Below, piece by piece: positions 1 to 12,167 of a stretch of DNA of 64,000 nt (positions are counted from its first letter, which is position 1; each line of letters starts with the position of its first letter). The translations under genes and the position numbers were made by a program. The notes beneath the pieces were generated by a model. It did no database searches. It saw only the letters and a list, made by a program, of their open reading frames with translations, and was not told where the DNA came from. Origin of the DNA: Diaporthe sp. PMI_573 (Eukaryota; Ascomycota; Sordariomycetes; Diaporthales; Diaporthaceae); NCBI GenBank assembly GCA_021399435.1, contig JAJTUP010000003.1, forward strand, positions 1,550,001 to 1,614,000, given 5' to 3'.

Positions 1-1853
1 CCGTCTGAAAACAGCTCTTCATTCTCGTTTGCGCAACCCTCACCCTCAGCCCCCCAGGCCTGAGCACTTGCAACTGAACCGACGCAGTGGACTTGGACCG
101 GTAATCATGATCGTGCATGGACCTCTACAACTACTGCGTGAGCCGTGCATTGCGAGATGCCTGACAGAAGCGACCACTGACCTCGCTACTTGCCAACCCC
201 ATCTCGCCCTGTCGAAATTGGAACCTGGCATAGTTTCCCTCTGTCGGGTACTAGCAGAGTGGCTCGCCAACTGCCGTCGGGCTGTGTTTCCGAAAGAATG
301 GGAGCTTCAACCTTTCATATGTGTTCGTGGCGCGAGGCTACATACTGATATCCACTGAGCAGAGCAAACAAACCCGCACAAGTCGACCTTGACTAGCCGC
401 ATGCTTCTCGCCTGCTTTTCTTCACATCAAAGCGAGATGTGGACAAGACACGGCTGAACATGCTGTCATGGGAGAAGCCGAAATATTCACGACGGCAGCC
501 GTCAGTTTGAGGAAGACGTCTGGGCGTACAAAAGACGTCTGTTTACCCCTGAACTAACTTCCCCGGCTCAAAGGCAGCGAACCGTAGCATCGGTGCCTTC
601 ATGCCAGGCATTGAATGTGGCTTTTGTCCACTAAATCCCAGGCCGGAGACTTTTGTTGTTTGACCCTGCCACATGCAGTCAGGTTTTAGGCGGGACTTTC
701 TCTCCTGCACCGTCGGAGTCGGTCTCTTATTCGCCCATGCGGTCCTCCCATATTTATCGTCCTAAGCTGTCAAACTGTCCTTAGGCGAGGCCCACCGACT
801 ACCCGCGTCAAGACTCCCCTCCGACCTCACAAGTGGCGAGGTCGGCGGCCGATTGGCAGCCCCGCTCAAGCTTCTGCCCAACGGTGGGCATGTCCATATG
901 TCTTGCTTTGTGCCTGAGACATTCGGGAACGGTGATAGAACGACAAGAGTCGGCAGCGTGTGGCTTCGTGTCGTAGTCGAACGGCGCCTACCACGTCCCC
1001 AGGGCCCCTTGCCCTTCTCCCGCGGGTTCTCCGAGCGACAACAAGCGACAAAGACGGGCGAACTGGGGCAACACGTCACAAAACGCAGCCAGGCGTCTAT
1101 CCGTTTGTTACATGCATGACGAGCAGGTGGGTAGCGGGTTCACACTCACGGAATTGGAATGCTCTGTCATCTGAGCAAACAGAAATATGCGAGCATGGAG
1201 GGACGTGACGTCCCGTAGAAATTTCTTTTCTTTTCTTCGCATGTCACTTCCGTCTCTCCAGCAAGGGTGAGTACGATGGTTGAACATACAGGTGTATGCC
1301 GTGCCAACCCCACACTAGACTCGAGCATGATGAGCAACGTTAGGCTACCGCTGCACAACTTTAGGTCCTTTTCAGACGAGGACCGTGATAGTACGCCTTG
1401 TCCGACGCATGTTGCTCTTGTACGTGGCATCACTGCATCCACACAAGCGATTGCCGTGTTAGGGCCCCCTTCTTTCTGCACGCCATTTATATTCACGTTG
1501 TGCTCTTGTGTGTCTCTATATCTTGTCCACAGCCCCGATTCCCCAGGCTGTCACAAGGGAGGCTCCCCAGTTTGTTTGTCTAGATTTCATCTAGACATAC
1601 TGTTTCCCTTCACTTCTGTTTCACCCTGAACCGATCGTGTGGACCGGCCGGGAACTCAATCGCCTGGCCTGTTTATTCTTGTCTCACTCGCCTCGTTGGA
1701 TGCGAGTCACTTTGATACCTGTCACCTTGATACCTGCCCGCCATCCTTGCTTATCAAATTTACTCTCACTGCATGGCAAGCCGTTGGATTGCTGATGTGA
1801 CGACAAACGCCAGGGAAGTCGGGCGAGAGAGGTATACGTGAAGCTTTCTTACA
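1..1853. other. Intergenic region, no gene recognised
   Basis: Only short overlapping ORFs on both strands, with no recognisable protein family and no consistent codon bias. Pyrimidine-rich stretches near 1220-1240 and 1600-1720 would fit a 5' leader of the gene starting at 1854, but no promoter element is clear. Confidence 0.5.
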
Positions 1854-4281
1854 ATGATTTCCACCAAAGATGGTTGGATAAGGGCACTGGCCGATCCTTC
1901 GGGGAACGCCAAGCATTACTACAACGTCCTCATTGCCGTTGTGTTCTTTTTTGTGGCCCAATTACTCATATGCGCGTGGGACCAGCCGTTCTGGTCCGCT
2001 GGTCTGGAATTCCCTGGTCAGATCGTCGCCATGGTCTTCGTATGGCTCACCGTCTGGGCGCTTCAGTTGCTTCTTTGCGAGCCCGGTCAGGGAGTGGACA
2101 AGTTCTATCACAGGTTTCTCAGGGCTCCAGTGAGTGGCAGCCTTCTCTAATTATACCTTCCCTCTTTCCTAGAAGGAAACATATATGTACTGACCTTTGC
2201 TTTCGGCAGACGGAGATCCTCAACAAGCACATGTCCATTGGCTTCACAGTGCCATTCTTGAATCTTATTGGCCATTCTGTTGCAGACACCAGTCAAGTTG
2301 GTCTGCTCGTAGGAGCATTCGGTACGTTGCTCAACTGACCACGCAATGACCCGTGATGTTCTCTCAGAGACGAGGTCCCAGCGCTCGAATGGTTACGGCT
2401 GACGGTCTGTGACACTGTACAGTTGTGACGGGCGTACTGAACTCGATCTTGGTATACGTTGTTGCATACCACGTGCAACTGGCAACCACGAAGACACCAT
2501 GCTGGCTGCGGTGCAGCCCTGTGTCGGATATCGAGGCAGCACGAACGCAAACAAGCTTTGCAGGCGTTGAACCTCCACAAAGGGTTTCCCAACGCGGGTC
2601 CCCGCGCCATTGCGGTGGATGCGCCGATTCGCAGCTGGGACACGGTGTAGAAGACGACACGCGACGGAAGCATTTCCAGAAGCACATCAGTGATACATCG
2701 ACGCTGTGCACCATTTCTGGTGATATGAATGAGTTGGATGGATTGAGGTCGACGTACAAGAGGCATACAGGAGGTGTCGATGAAATTCAGAATGATCAAT
2801 CTCGGTTCGACGACAGCAAATTGTTCTTACGGGACAGGCAGGGGAAATCAATCATCAATGCGGAGACAACAGCACCACGCCCCTCGCCGCCCAGCAGAGT
2901 CTCTGGCATCATCTACACTTGGCTGTCACAGAGCATCTTGCTCACACTCTCGTTCTTGATCTTACTACTCGTGGGCTTGCCTGTGTCCTTCTTGCAACAA
3001 AACGACATCTACACCGACATCAGCTTTCTCTTCACAATTTGGCTGAGCTTCAGCTCAGCTCAGCTGCGGACGAAACAACTTATAAGCCAGGGCCACCACC
3101 ACAGAAGGGCCCTCACAGCTGCTGCGACTCTCCTCAACCCGGTGCTCTGGACCTCTCTGCTTCTGGTCTGCTACGGCCTGGCAAAGTCCAGCATCCGCAA
3201 CCAGCCCAGCGCCGCCGTGATCGCCGGTTTCAGCACGAAGAACACGGTCTCGGACCTGATCGCGAACCACATCGACTACTCCCGACCTCCGGCAGTTCGC
3301 AACCAGCCCCGCCCTGTTTCCATCCCCATCGGCGCCGGCGACTTGGCGACCTCGATCCTCAACGCTGGGATCGTGTCGTGGGGGCTCAAGCTATTCGAGT
3401 ACAGGCACCAAATCGTCTCGTCCGGCGGCCTCACCGTCGTGGCCACCTCGCTCCTGGCCGCGCTCCTCAACGTCGTGGTATGGCCACTCTTGGCCCACGC
3501 TATGGGCGTCCGCCCGGCCTCGTGGGACCTCAGCTTCGCGGCGAGGAGCGTCACCATCGCGCTGGGCGGGCCGGCGATGAAGAGCCTGGGTGGTGATGCC
3601 AGCATCAACGCTGTGGGCGTGGTGGTCAACGGGATCTGTTTCCAGCTCGTTGCTGGGTTCTTCTCGGGATGCAATAGCTTCGCCGCCGCGGCTGATTGGT
3701 TCAAGAGGGCACTGGTACATCCCGGCTGGGCCGGGCTCGTCTGGAACGACAGGGTCGACAAGCAGCATGAGCTGCATTCGCTGGCGCCGACTCCAGACCG
3801 CGGGGAGGTCCCACGTGAGGCTCACATGGAAGGCGTTTCTCAGACCGGCCACGACCGCGATATGAGGTACAGCTCCGACGCGACACACATTGGGGAGAAG
3901 CAGCCAGAGGACCAGAATGATGTAGCCAATTGGGCAACATCTGGCGCCGCGGTGAAAGACAACGAGAACAGCATGGGCACCGACACGGGCACTGCAACGA
4001 AACACAACGATGATGGCGGAGCACAGGCGCACGAACATGTCACTTACGACCCCTTATCCGCGGTGCCGACTGTGGCGGCAGGCGTGACCATCGGTATCAA
4101 CGCTGCAGCCATGGGGACTGCCTACCTGTACGAGCAGAACAGCCACGCGGCGCCGTACTCTGCGCTGTCGATGACCATGTTCGGGGTGTTCACGGTTCTT
4201 TTCACCGTCCGAGGACCTATGACTGAGTGGCTGGCGCGGTCAGTTGGCGGGGGACAAAGCGAGGCGATGATGATGTTATGA
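1854..4281 (+). CDS. LrgA/LrgB-fusion membrane protein (PLGG1-like)
   Basis: Three exons by GT-AG sites: 1854-2129, 2210-2321 and 2423-4281, giving about 748 aa. Exons 1-2 encode hydrophobic segments resembling LrgA (CidA-type), including FPGQIVAMVFVWLTVWALQL. After a long polar linker (about residues 150-300) comes a multi-span LrgB-like domain, with features such as KSSIRNQPSAAVIAGFSTKN, ATSLLAALLNVVVWPLLA and the conserved RSVTIALGGPAMKSLGG. A polar tail (about 590-690) and one or two last hydrophobic stretches follow. The plant relative PLGG1 is a plastid glycolate/glycerate exporter and the bacterial halves are holin/antiholin-like. The fungal substrate is unknown to me. The start is the first ATG before the LrgA-like region; an upstream exon cannot be excluded. 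Confidence 0.8.
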
Positions 4282-4873
4282 CATGGGCAAGACTGAATGA
4301 GATACCTGAACGGGGATCACCATGAATGATTTTTAAGGAAAGGGAGCGATTTGTGGCATTTTATGGTTTTGACGAAAATGGTAAACTGGAGAGATGAAAT
4401 GAAAAATGCGTGACGATTGGGTTCAGATGGGATGGCATACTTGGGGATGGGCTAGATACCCTGCATAGACATAGAGACTTGGGATTGATATCACGGGGTA
4501 CGGAGCAATGGACTATCGGGAGCACTGGGAATTTGGCATGTCGAGGTAGCATTTACAGTGCAGCCTCAACGTCTGCTGGCGAGGGTTGTCGGCCACGATC
4601 GCAGCACTGAGATGAATGCCAACGTGTGTACCGTACTACTCGTCTTGGTATCGACCAGAAGAGAATATTTTTTTGGGGGACATACAGTCACACTTGATGC
4701 TGCTGACGGAGCTTCGGCCGAGGGGCTATCCCTCTGTCCTCCTCGCCCAGGTCTCAGTAGATTTTCTCAAGACTCAAGTCAAGCCGTTGCGGCTGAGCGT
4801 CTTGCACCCACCAATGGCGCTGTTCTTCGCCATGCTCTTCTGGCCCCGCCCGGTCCTAGATCCCATGAAATAT
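4282..4873. other. Intergenic, convergent gene ends
   Basis: Lies between the 3' ends of the LrgB-like gene and the minus-strand prolyl isomerase. It should hold both 3' UTRs. No gene or RNA seen. Confidence 0.5.
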
Positions 4874-5917
4874 TTACTCCAGGCGCTCAATCAAATGCAG
4901 GCCACTGGCCGTGTCCACTACGCCCGAGATGTCACCGGGCTGGAGTGCAAATGCGGCGTCCTCGAACTCCTTCTGCATGTCGCCGCGGCCGAAATACCCC
5001 AGGTCACCCCTCTTACGAGCGCTGCTGCAATCGGACTCGGTAACTGCGAGGTCGCCGAGGGAGATCTCGCCGCTCTTGATGCGCTCTTGGTGAGCCTCGA
5101 TGATCTTCTGTGCTTCGTCTTTGCTGCGAGTGATGTTTGACTATGCGCGAGAAAAGTGTCAGCTCTAGTCCTCCTTGTCGCACGCTTGCGCGTCATGTTC
5201 CTCCTGTGCCACCCCAGCTGGGCCGATCTCCTACAGCGCGGCCGCGTAAACATGCCCATAACCGCAGCGACCAATGCGGGTCAGCTCATTCCCGCAGATG
5301 GGTGTGAGCCCCGAGGGTCCAGCCAGCAGCACTGGGACTTGCGCTTGTCCTCGTCTGTGCATGCGGACTCATCCACGATCGCAACCAAGGCTGGGCAACA
5401 GAGTGTCTCTTCCCCAACGTACCTCTTTCCAGCTCATTGGCCTCCGGCTCTGGCTGTGCTTGACGAGCAGGTGGGCGGCCCTGATCTTGCCGGAATCAGC
5501 GCTTCCCCCGCTGTTAGCGGCTCCGGACCCGGCGTTGGGGCTGTGGAACTTGGCCATGTAGACCTTGAGCTTCTCCGTGTCTGTTCCTGGTGGGGGCTCC
5601 CAGCGGGAGTTACGGTCGTTCGAGTTGAAGTAGTAGGGCAGGTTCTTTGAGTTGCTGTGGCGGACCTCCCAGTTGGGAGGGAGGCCGGTCTCGGGCTGGT
5701 TCGCGGGCAGAGGCGTGTTAGCAGGAACGACCAGTCAGGCGCGCAGGGAGTGGAAGTTGAATATGGCGGCGAGAAGGCACTCCGATGCAGTGTATCCCAC
5801 TGCAGGTCAGGGGACAGATGGCATGGTGTAAAACGGTGCTTCTCTCGCTTCCTCTTGCCAAAGTAAACAAGGCGGGGCAGGGCAGGGGCTGGAGGGGCTT
5901 ACCTGAGTGTCTGCCAT
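4874..5917 (-). CDS. ESS1: Parvulin peptidyl-prolyl cis-trans isomerase Ess1/Pin1
   Basis: Three exons on the minus strand: 5903-5917 (ATG plus four codons), 5423-5695 and 4874-5140, giving 183 aa, all phase 0. The N-terminal WW domain is visible in ETGLPPNWEVRHSNSKNLPY and SRWEPPPGTD. The parvulin catalytic domain follows with KIRAAHLLVKHSQSRRP (basic phosphate-binding loop), SDCSSARKRGDLGYFGRGDM and the ending GDISGVVDTASGLHLIERLE. The family isomerises pSer/pThr-Pro bonds, notably in the RNA polymerase II C-terminal domain, and is mainly nuclear. Intron 1 (5696-5902) has a clear TGCTAAC branch point. Intron 2 (282 bp) is long for this window. The length matches the family. RPB9, another Pol II gene, lies 2 kb away, probably by chance. 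Confidence 0.95.
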
Positions 5918-7882
5918 GTTCAATGACCGTGTCTGTAATGAGTGCGAGCAATTATGTGCTTTGAATTTGTAGCACAATAATGGATTCCAAGGGAACGGAC
6001 GACTTATATGTGTGCTGTCGAGGTTTGGGGAACAAAGTGACAAAAGGTCCGGACGGGACGAGGATCGAGTTGGAGGTGAAGGTCAAGGTATGAATGAATC
6101 TACGGGTGGGATGGGATGCTGGCACACAATGTCCACTAAGCCGCCTAGAGGTTGTCCAAGTGACGTGCAGTGAGTGGGTCCCCGGCAGCCCCTTCCAAGG
6201 TCTTACTGGCCGGGGGAGAGAGCTGAGGCGGGGGGCGGGGAGGATCCTGAGCTCCAAACCACCAATTGCTGGGGGTAAGCTCTCGGCTGAGGCTGCTGGG
6301 ATTGGGGGGGGGGGTTCAATGCACCTGTGGGGGAGTGAGTAGAATGACCTGCCAGCCTGCCAGCCCTGCCACCCCCTCGATGGCCACCAGGTGGGGACCC
6401 GCCTTTGCAACTTGCATGCAACTTGCAACTTGTGTAACATTGGAGTACTGAGGCACAGGTGCTACTGCAAGTGCAACTGCAAGTGCAACTGCGAGGCACT
6501 CACCTATGGCTTGATACCTCCCGCGTGGGATGGGTGTGCATCTGCAGTAGCAGTTATGCAAGCACATCTTGGGTCGTGTGGGAGGCACTCTAACTGACGG
6601 AACACCAATGTAGGAACGGCATCACGGGACCCTTTTCAGCCCCTCTGACGCCAGGCACCCAAGAGAGCACACAGTACTACCGTAACTAGGTACCTACGTG
6701 CTGCAAGGCATGTCGACCCCCGGTTTCAGATTGGCGCAGTACAAAGCAATAAAGACAGAGTTTGGATCACGTGCAGTGGAGGGTCTCGTGGGCAGTGTGG
6801 CGACTATTCCGGACGTGATAGCACACACCTTGGGCAGGATGGAGGGACGGCAGCACAGGTCATGGGCCATCGTGACCACTGTCGCCATCTGCCACCGACT
6901 GACTGCCAGTGTTGCCGGCCATTTCGAGGTATGCTGTGTGACATGACATCGAGAATGGCTCGATCTGTGCGATGGTGATATCGATCCACAACCACATGAG
7001 ATTTTGTCTAGGGTAGCTGTAGACTGTACTGTCTATTATGTGATGTGCACTCATCCAAACCTCATAAGCCAAGCATCAAGCTGAAGGGGGGAGGGGCGTA
7101 ATGTTGGGGGTTGGCAACATAGTATGGGCCGTGTAAACCGCCTCTGTCAAGCGGGTTAGGCCCTGAAAGTCCCCTCGATTTGGCTTGTCCAAGGAGCGCA
7201 TAAGAACAAAATGTCTCGGTTGTTGAGAATACTTGAGGCAATCATTTATGATGGCAATACATTCTGTCCAAAAACCGTATTTGGTTTATAAGTAAGTTGA
7301 CATCAAGCCAACCGTATCAAACAGGCTTGTCCAGGTCGACAATGGTGAAACATCAACTGTGGAAAACACGCGATTGTCTCATTGCTAGAGAATCCTCACA
7401 CAGAGGTAAAGGCTGTTCTCTTCCCTTCCTCTTCTTCCCCATGAGCAATTAGACCAGAATCAGTGCGGGTTCAGGGCATCAACTGATCGAAGCAACGAGA
7501 CAAAGCGTCCTGCCCCACCTATCCTTGCGATCGTCTCCTGATTCGTCTCGCGTGCCCTGGGTACCTGAAGCCCTTGACCCAGTGCCCGCTAGGCCCTGTC
7601 TTCCCGCCTGCCCGCCTGCTGCGCATCAAAACACTGCATCCACCTACCTGCTTTCGGCTCCCCTGCCCTGCCTTGCCTTGCCTTGCCTGCCCACTTGCCT
7701 CTTCAATCACCCATCAAACAAAACATCCAATTAGTTACCCCAACTTCAACACACCTACAACCCGTCACCACACAACATCATTTCGACACAAACGCGTCGA
7801 CGTACCTTTGAACATCAACAAACACCCCCACAGAACTCCGCATCCCACATTTGGCATCGTAGCTCCGTCTTCGACCGACAAG
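5918..7882. other. Intergenic region with low-complexity tracts
   Basis: No gene recognised over about 2 kb. It contains a G-tract near 6306-6315, a repeated TGCAAGTGCAAC-type 12-mer (about 6465-6492, with related AACTTGCA words from 6410), and pyrimidine-rich and CCTTG-repeat sequence at about 7660-7700. The last 400 bp, rich in CAACA and ACCAC words, look like the leader of RPB9. Confidence 0.5.
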
Positions 7883-8979
7883 ATGTCCTCCTCCCCGAGT
7901 TCGCCCCACGCCAACGCGAGCGCCGCCGTGGACAAGGACGAGCCGGTCACCTTCAAGTTCTGCCCCGAGTGCTCCAACATGCTCTACCCGAAGGAGGACA
8001 AGGACGCCCGCCGACTCATGTACACCTGCCGAACCTGCCAGCACACCGAGGAGGCCACTTCCAACTGCATCTACCGCAACAAGCTGAAAAATGAGGTCGG
8101 CGAGACCGCCGGTGTCACCCAGGACGTCACCTCCGATCCCACGGTTGGTGATGCCCCTCCTCCGTCTCCCTCCTCCAACAAGAAGTCTGCCCTTGTCATC
8201 TGTGGCTGCTGCGGCCAGGTCATTATGTGCTCTGATTGTGGACTTCACCCCGCCGTCATCTCCGCCGACGACCGAAGCGACGATGACATCCCCTCCAGCC
8301 CTCCTCAGACCTACCAGGAGGAGCTCCTCGAGCAGATGATCGTCGACGAGGCAGCCCTGAACCGCATGATGAACAACATCGTCGACATGACCGGCCTCAT
8401 GGAGCTGGACGAGGACATGGATGACTGGGAGCCTGAGAACGAGCCTGCAACTGCGGGCTGGGATGTCCACAGCAGCCCCAGCAAGGTTGTAGCTGCCTAG
8501 ACGACGCGCACTCGACCGACGCGCGAACCAAAAGCACACCACTCCGCCACCATCGAACCTGTTGTCACCCAGTCGTCTACAACTGTATCCTCGGGCCGCC
8601 GTCGGTAGACTGGCCACACATGTCCACATCAGAGCACAGCTGGCCCAGCAGCCAGCAGGACAGGGGGGACGGTGTCTGCAAAGCGGGCTGTCTTCGAGAG
8701 GATGAAGGGCATCTTGTTCTCCTGTTCAAGAACCTGCTGCTGACGTCTGATCTCTGTACAACAGCTTCCTCGTGCCAACAGGCAGTGCCCAAAGTGTGGC
8801 CACAACGAGGCGGTCTTCTTCCAGTCCCAGCAACGGACGAGAGACACGGGAATGGTACGTCTTCACCAGCCCCAAGACCTCCGCTTTACGAATGCTTTGG
8901 CTGGATGGTATCTAACTTGTCTTCCACGCCATAGAAACTGTATTACGTGTGCTGCGAGTGTGGTGATATCTACTACTAG
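7883..8979 (+). CDS. RPB9: DNA-directed RNA polymerase II subunit RPB9
   Basis: Exons 7883-8143, 8765-8854 and 8935-8979 give 131 aa, close to the 122 aa of the yeast protein. The first zinc ribbon is visible as FCPECSNMLYP with YTCRTCQH, followed by the conserved linker NEVGETAGVTQDVTSDPT. The second ribbon (TFIIS-like) is RQCPKCGHNEAVFFQSQQRT with YYVCCECGDIYY at the C-terminus. Rpb9 sits at the Pol II jaw and affects start-site choice, fidelity and transcription-coupled repair. The start ATG lies at the head of the conserved region; the same frame is open upstream but looks like leader sequence. Intron 1 is 621 bp, starts with GTTGGT, and has a coding-like open frame (see next feature). 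Intron 2 is 80 bp with GTACGT. Confidence 0.95.
8144..8500 (+). other. Putative alternative terminal exon of RPB9 (retained-intron ORF)
   Basis: From the intron 1 donor the RPB9 frame stays open for 118 more codons to TAG at 8498-8500, giving a 205-aa product if the intron is not spliced. Third positions in this frame are mostly C or G, like the flanking exon. The segment reads as a Ser/Pro linker, a Cys-rich patch (CGCCGQVIMCSDCGLHP) that could bind metal, then an acidic helical tail (EELLEQMIVDEAALNRMMNN, ELDEDMDDWEPENEP). I do not recognise the domain. The spliced form lacks all of it, so it would be a second protein sharing the first zinc ribbon. It could instead be a chance open frame, but coding bias and intron length argue against that. 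Confidence 0.55.
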
Positions 8980-9738
8980 TTCTTGGAGGATCAACCCAAC
9001 GATGCTACGAAACCATCTTCTTCCCGCCGCGGTCCATCCGTGAGGTCCATCTCACAATTGTTCCAGGACTCCCCCGACGAGGCGACGAACAGCCATGGAG
9101 GAGATGCCGGAAACGATGAAAAGCAGGAAACTGCATCAGGGTCCGGAGTTTCGGTCAAATCTCTGGAAAAGGAACAAACGTGTGTCTACAAGTTTACAAA
9201 GTAGCCCGGCGTTGGCGGACATGGATTTCACAACTGGCAACTGGATCAAGAAATCAAAACTAATAATTCTTTGTAATTCATTCGGAACCAACATACCACC
9301 CGAGGCCTTGTACTGATGATAAATGTGATAAATGCTTTGGTGCACTAATTGTGCCGGTATCTCGATTCTCAATTCTTGTCTTCGGCTTCACAAGACGCCC
9401 AAGCAACGCCTTCCGTTATGCTATGTCCCTGGCACCAAGTCATGCCGCAATAGTACAGCTGATACACTTCTTTCAACCACGTCTTTTCTATGCCATTCGC
9501 CCTGTCTCAAGTGTGCCTCGACGGAGAGGCCATCGTCCTCCTACTGAATCGCCGTCTCTCCCCATCCTAAGTTGCAGGCCCCAAGCCGTGACAGATGCTC
9601 TGTCAAGTGTATTTCTCGCGCCTGGGGGAGGCTCGAAGGGGCGCCGCGGTATCCACCACCGGCCATGGTCCTCCTTATTCCAAAAATATATCCGTAGCTG
9701 TCCCCGCCTAAGACGACGACGACAACAGCAACAGACGC
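8980..9738. other. Intergenic, convergent gene ends
   Basis: Lies between the 3' ends of RPB9 (plus) and the uL14m gene (minus). No protein family or RNA recognised. Confidence 0.5.
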
Positions 9739-10240
9739 CTAGGCGTGCATGGACGCCATGCTGAGGATCTTGCTCCACTTCTTGCGGCGCAGCTCGGCGC
9801 CGACGACGCCGTTGATGCGGGAACCGATGGGGTCGCCGGCCTTGTTGATGAGGACGCAGGCGTTGTCGTCGAAGCGCACGACGCTGCCGTCCGGGCGCTG
9901 GACCTTGTACTTTGTGCGCACGACCACGGCGTGCCTGATGTCGCCCCGCTTGACCTTGTTGCCCGACGCCGCGCTCATGCCCTCGGCGTTGGCGCCGCGC
10001 TGCTGCTGCACCACGCACACGATGCGGTCGCCTATGCTGGCGTGGCGCTTCTGGCCGACCACCATTGCGCACTCGACCAGGGCGGCGCCCGAGTTGTCGA
10101 TGCAGTTGAGCATTGACTGTAAGGGGGTGGAGGAGTTAGTTTTGTGTCTTGGCCCGGATTTGTCGTATCTGCTCCGGCGGGTGGGGTCGGCAGGGGAAGG
10201 GAGGGGCTGCTGATTGCTCACTCACCTTTAATTGAATCAT
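9739..10240 (-). CDS. MRPL38: Mitochondrial large-subunit ribosomal protein uL14m
   Basis: Two exons: 10226-10240 (ATG plus four codons, MIQLK) and 9739-10116, giving 130 aa. The intron is 109 bp with GTGAGT and TTACAG. The protein is a complete uL14: SMLNCIDNSGAALVECA at the start, GDRIVCVVQQQRGAN, KRGDIRHAVVVRTK, then RFDDNACVLINKAGDPIGSR and a basic end. The MIQLKSML start is typical of bacterial-type L14, so this is the mitochondrial rather than the cytosolic (Rpl23) form. It binds 23S-like rRNA at the subunit interface. It has no long cleavable presequence, which is usual for this protein in fungi. The MRPL38 symbol follows yeast naming. Confidence 0.93.
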
Positions 10241-12167
10241 CTTGACCGTCTTGTGCCCCCACGACCGCGCTCCTCGTACTGGTGTGGTGTGGTGTGGTGT
10301 TGCTTGACACGACGCGAGCTTCGTCTGGCGCGGGCTGCGGTGGTCGATCGGCCAAGCCCAGATGCTCTAAGAAATTCTGCCGGGTCCAAAAGATGAAGGC
10401 GGCGGGAGCGGATTGCCGGGGTCTGGGAGTGCCGGTGCGCCGAGCAGTGAGCTGAGCAGTCAGCACTGAGCAAGGCGGCCTGGTGTCTGCATGCAGTCTC
10501 TACTGTGTACGTATCTATTCCCTCCCTTCTCATTGGCATCTGCTGCCTTGCCCTCGAAAATATTCTCCGCCGCCCCCAACGGACGACTCGACACTGTCTC
10601 TCTCCTGCAAGGGCAGCGATCGGCAGGCCTGGGTTCGCAGCTCGGGCCGCCTCCAAATGAGTTGACGTCGCACACAACATGCCATGTTGCATCTGGCTGC
10701 ATGTCCCCATGTTGCCTTGTCCATGTCCGGAGGAGTTGCCAGTCGAAGCGAAGCCTGTTGGACCCGTCCGTTGCCCGGCCACTGCATTTTCCGCCTCCAT
10801 TTTGCAGCAGGATGATGATTATTGATTGACTGAGCTGAGGAGGACAGCAGAAGAATTCTGGTCAGCTTTGACACAGTAAGATTAGTCTGGTTTGTGCATT
10901 CTCTATCTTGTCTCCGGTCAGATATCCCATCTCGTTGCTTTGGGTTCATCCAAACGTTCGTCTGGCCTCCCCGGAAATCTTCACCTCTCTGCATCCCCCT
11001 CCCCGGAAGACCATGCGAATCGAAAGGGCATCATCATCATCTTCTTCTTCTTCTTGTTATTGCTCCTCCTCGTGACGACTCGCCGAGAGGTGGAAGCAAG
11101 CTCGAGTGTCCGGTCCTGTTCCATCGTCTCCTCCTTCCCGCGTCTGCCATCCCTGACTCGGCTCATGTGGACTGCAAACAATACGTTGCTTTAATCGACG
11201 TATGTGTTCCTGGCCCCAGTTCCCTTCCCATTCACTTCATTGCGCCTGTTTCGCCTGTTCTCCCGCTCCCTGCCTCCACCACTCACCGGCCACCCGGTCC
11301 TTGGTCACTCCCGTTTTAGTATGTACGTGTGCATCATGCAGCAAAAAGCACAGCACATATTTAAACCCTGGTTAATGACGACAGCGGCTGCCAGTAAAGA
11401 TCTCAAATCTCAATTAACGCGGGCTTCGCTTCTCATTCCTACGAACTGCTGGCCTGGTGTCAGTGCCAGTGTCCAGTCCTTGTGTTCTGACTTCCTCTGC
11501 GCACTTTAGGTTCTCGGGGTTGTTCTTACCAGCACCATAATAAACAAGCCTGGTCCAACAACGCACGACCCAGACCAGACCAGCCCAGCCCAAACCAAAC
11601 CAAAACAGACACACTATCAAAGTGGCAGCCACCACACCAAACTCGCATAAACAGTAGTTCGCACACACGACATCTGGACTATTCCCGACGCAGAGTGCGC
11701 TAGGTTAGGGAAAGGACGCTTGCTCCCGTCCTCCTTCCCTCTCACTCTACCACCTTCCCCCTTCCTTCCTTTTCAGCCGCTCCTCCTCCCAACCACGCAC
11801 GCCCGCCCGTCGAGTGCATTCTTGGAAGAGGCCGGCTGAACTGCCTCTCTTCTCCTGTTTGTCTTCTGTGTGCTACGGACGCTTCGTCACATCCAATTCA
11901 CCCGACTCCACTCCGGTTTGACCGTCCCCGTGCTCCACTCTCGCACTCCCGCTTGCAGGCGCAGTTGAGGGAAGGATCATCTGCAGTCCTGCGTCCACTC
12001 ATTCACTCATTGTCACATACTTTGCGACCGAGCGCCCACTCCTTCCACCCAGCCCACAACCTGCGCCCAGGCGCTTGTCTACCGATCCGCCCTGGCCTTC
12101 TGTCGACTGTCGTACGGCCTCTTCCGCAACCAGCACGGCAATCATTGCCCGCTGCTCACCTGTCAAT
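10241..12167. other. Divergent intergenic region with microsatellites
   Basis: Lies between the uL14m start (minus) and the SET9 start (plus). It holds four GGTGT units at 10281-10300, a CAT/CTT triplet tract at about 11029-11055, and purine/pyrimidine-biased words (CCAGACCAGACC-type) at 11565-11620. The last several hundred bases are CT-rich, as in long fungal 5' leaders. ORFs here are low complexity and not supported. Confidence 0.5.

Noticed and set aside
9488..10072. Long minus-strand frame overlapping the uL14m gene
   Set aside because: Arg-rich shifted-frame shadow of the ribosomal protein; the uL14 frame is unmistakable.
10894..11319. Plus-strand 141-codon frame
   Set aside because: Runs through CAT/CTT triplet repeats and Pro/Ser-rich low complexity; probably leader or spacer of SET9.
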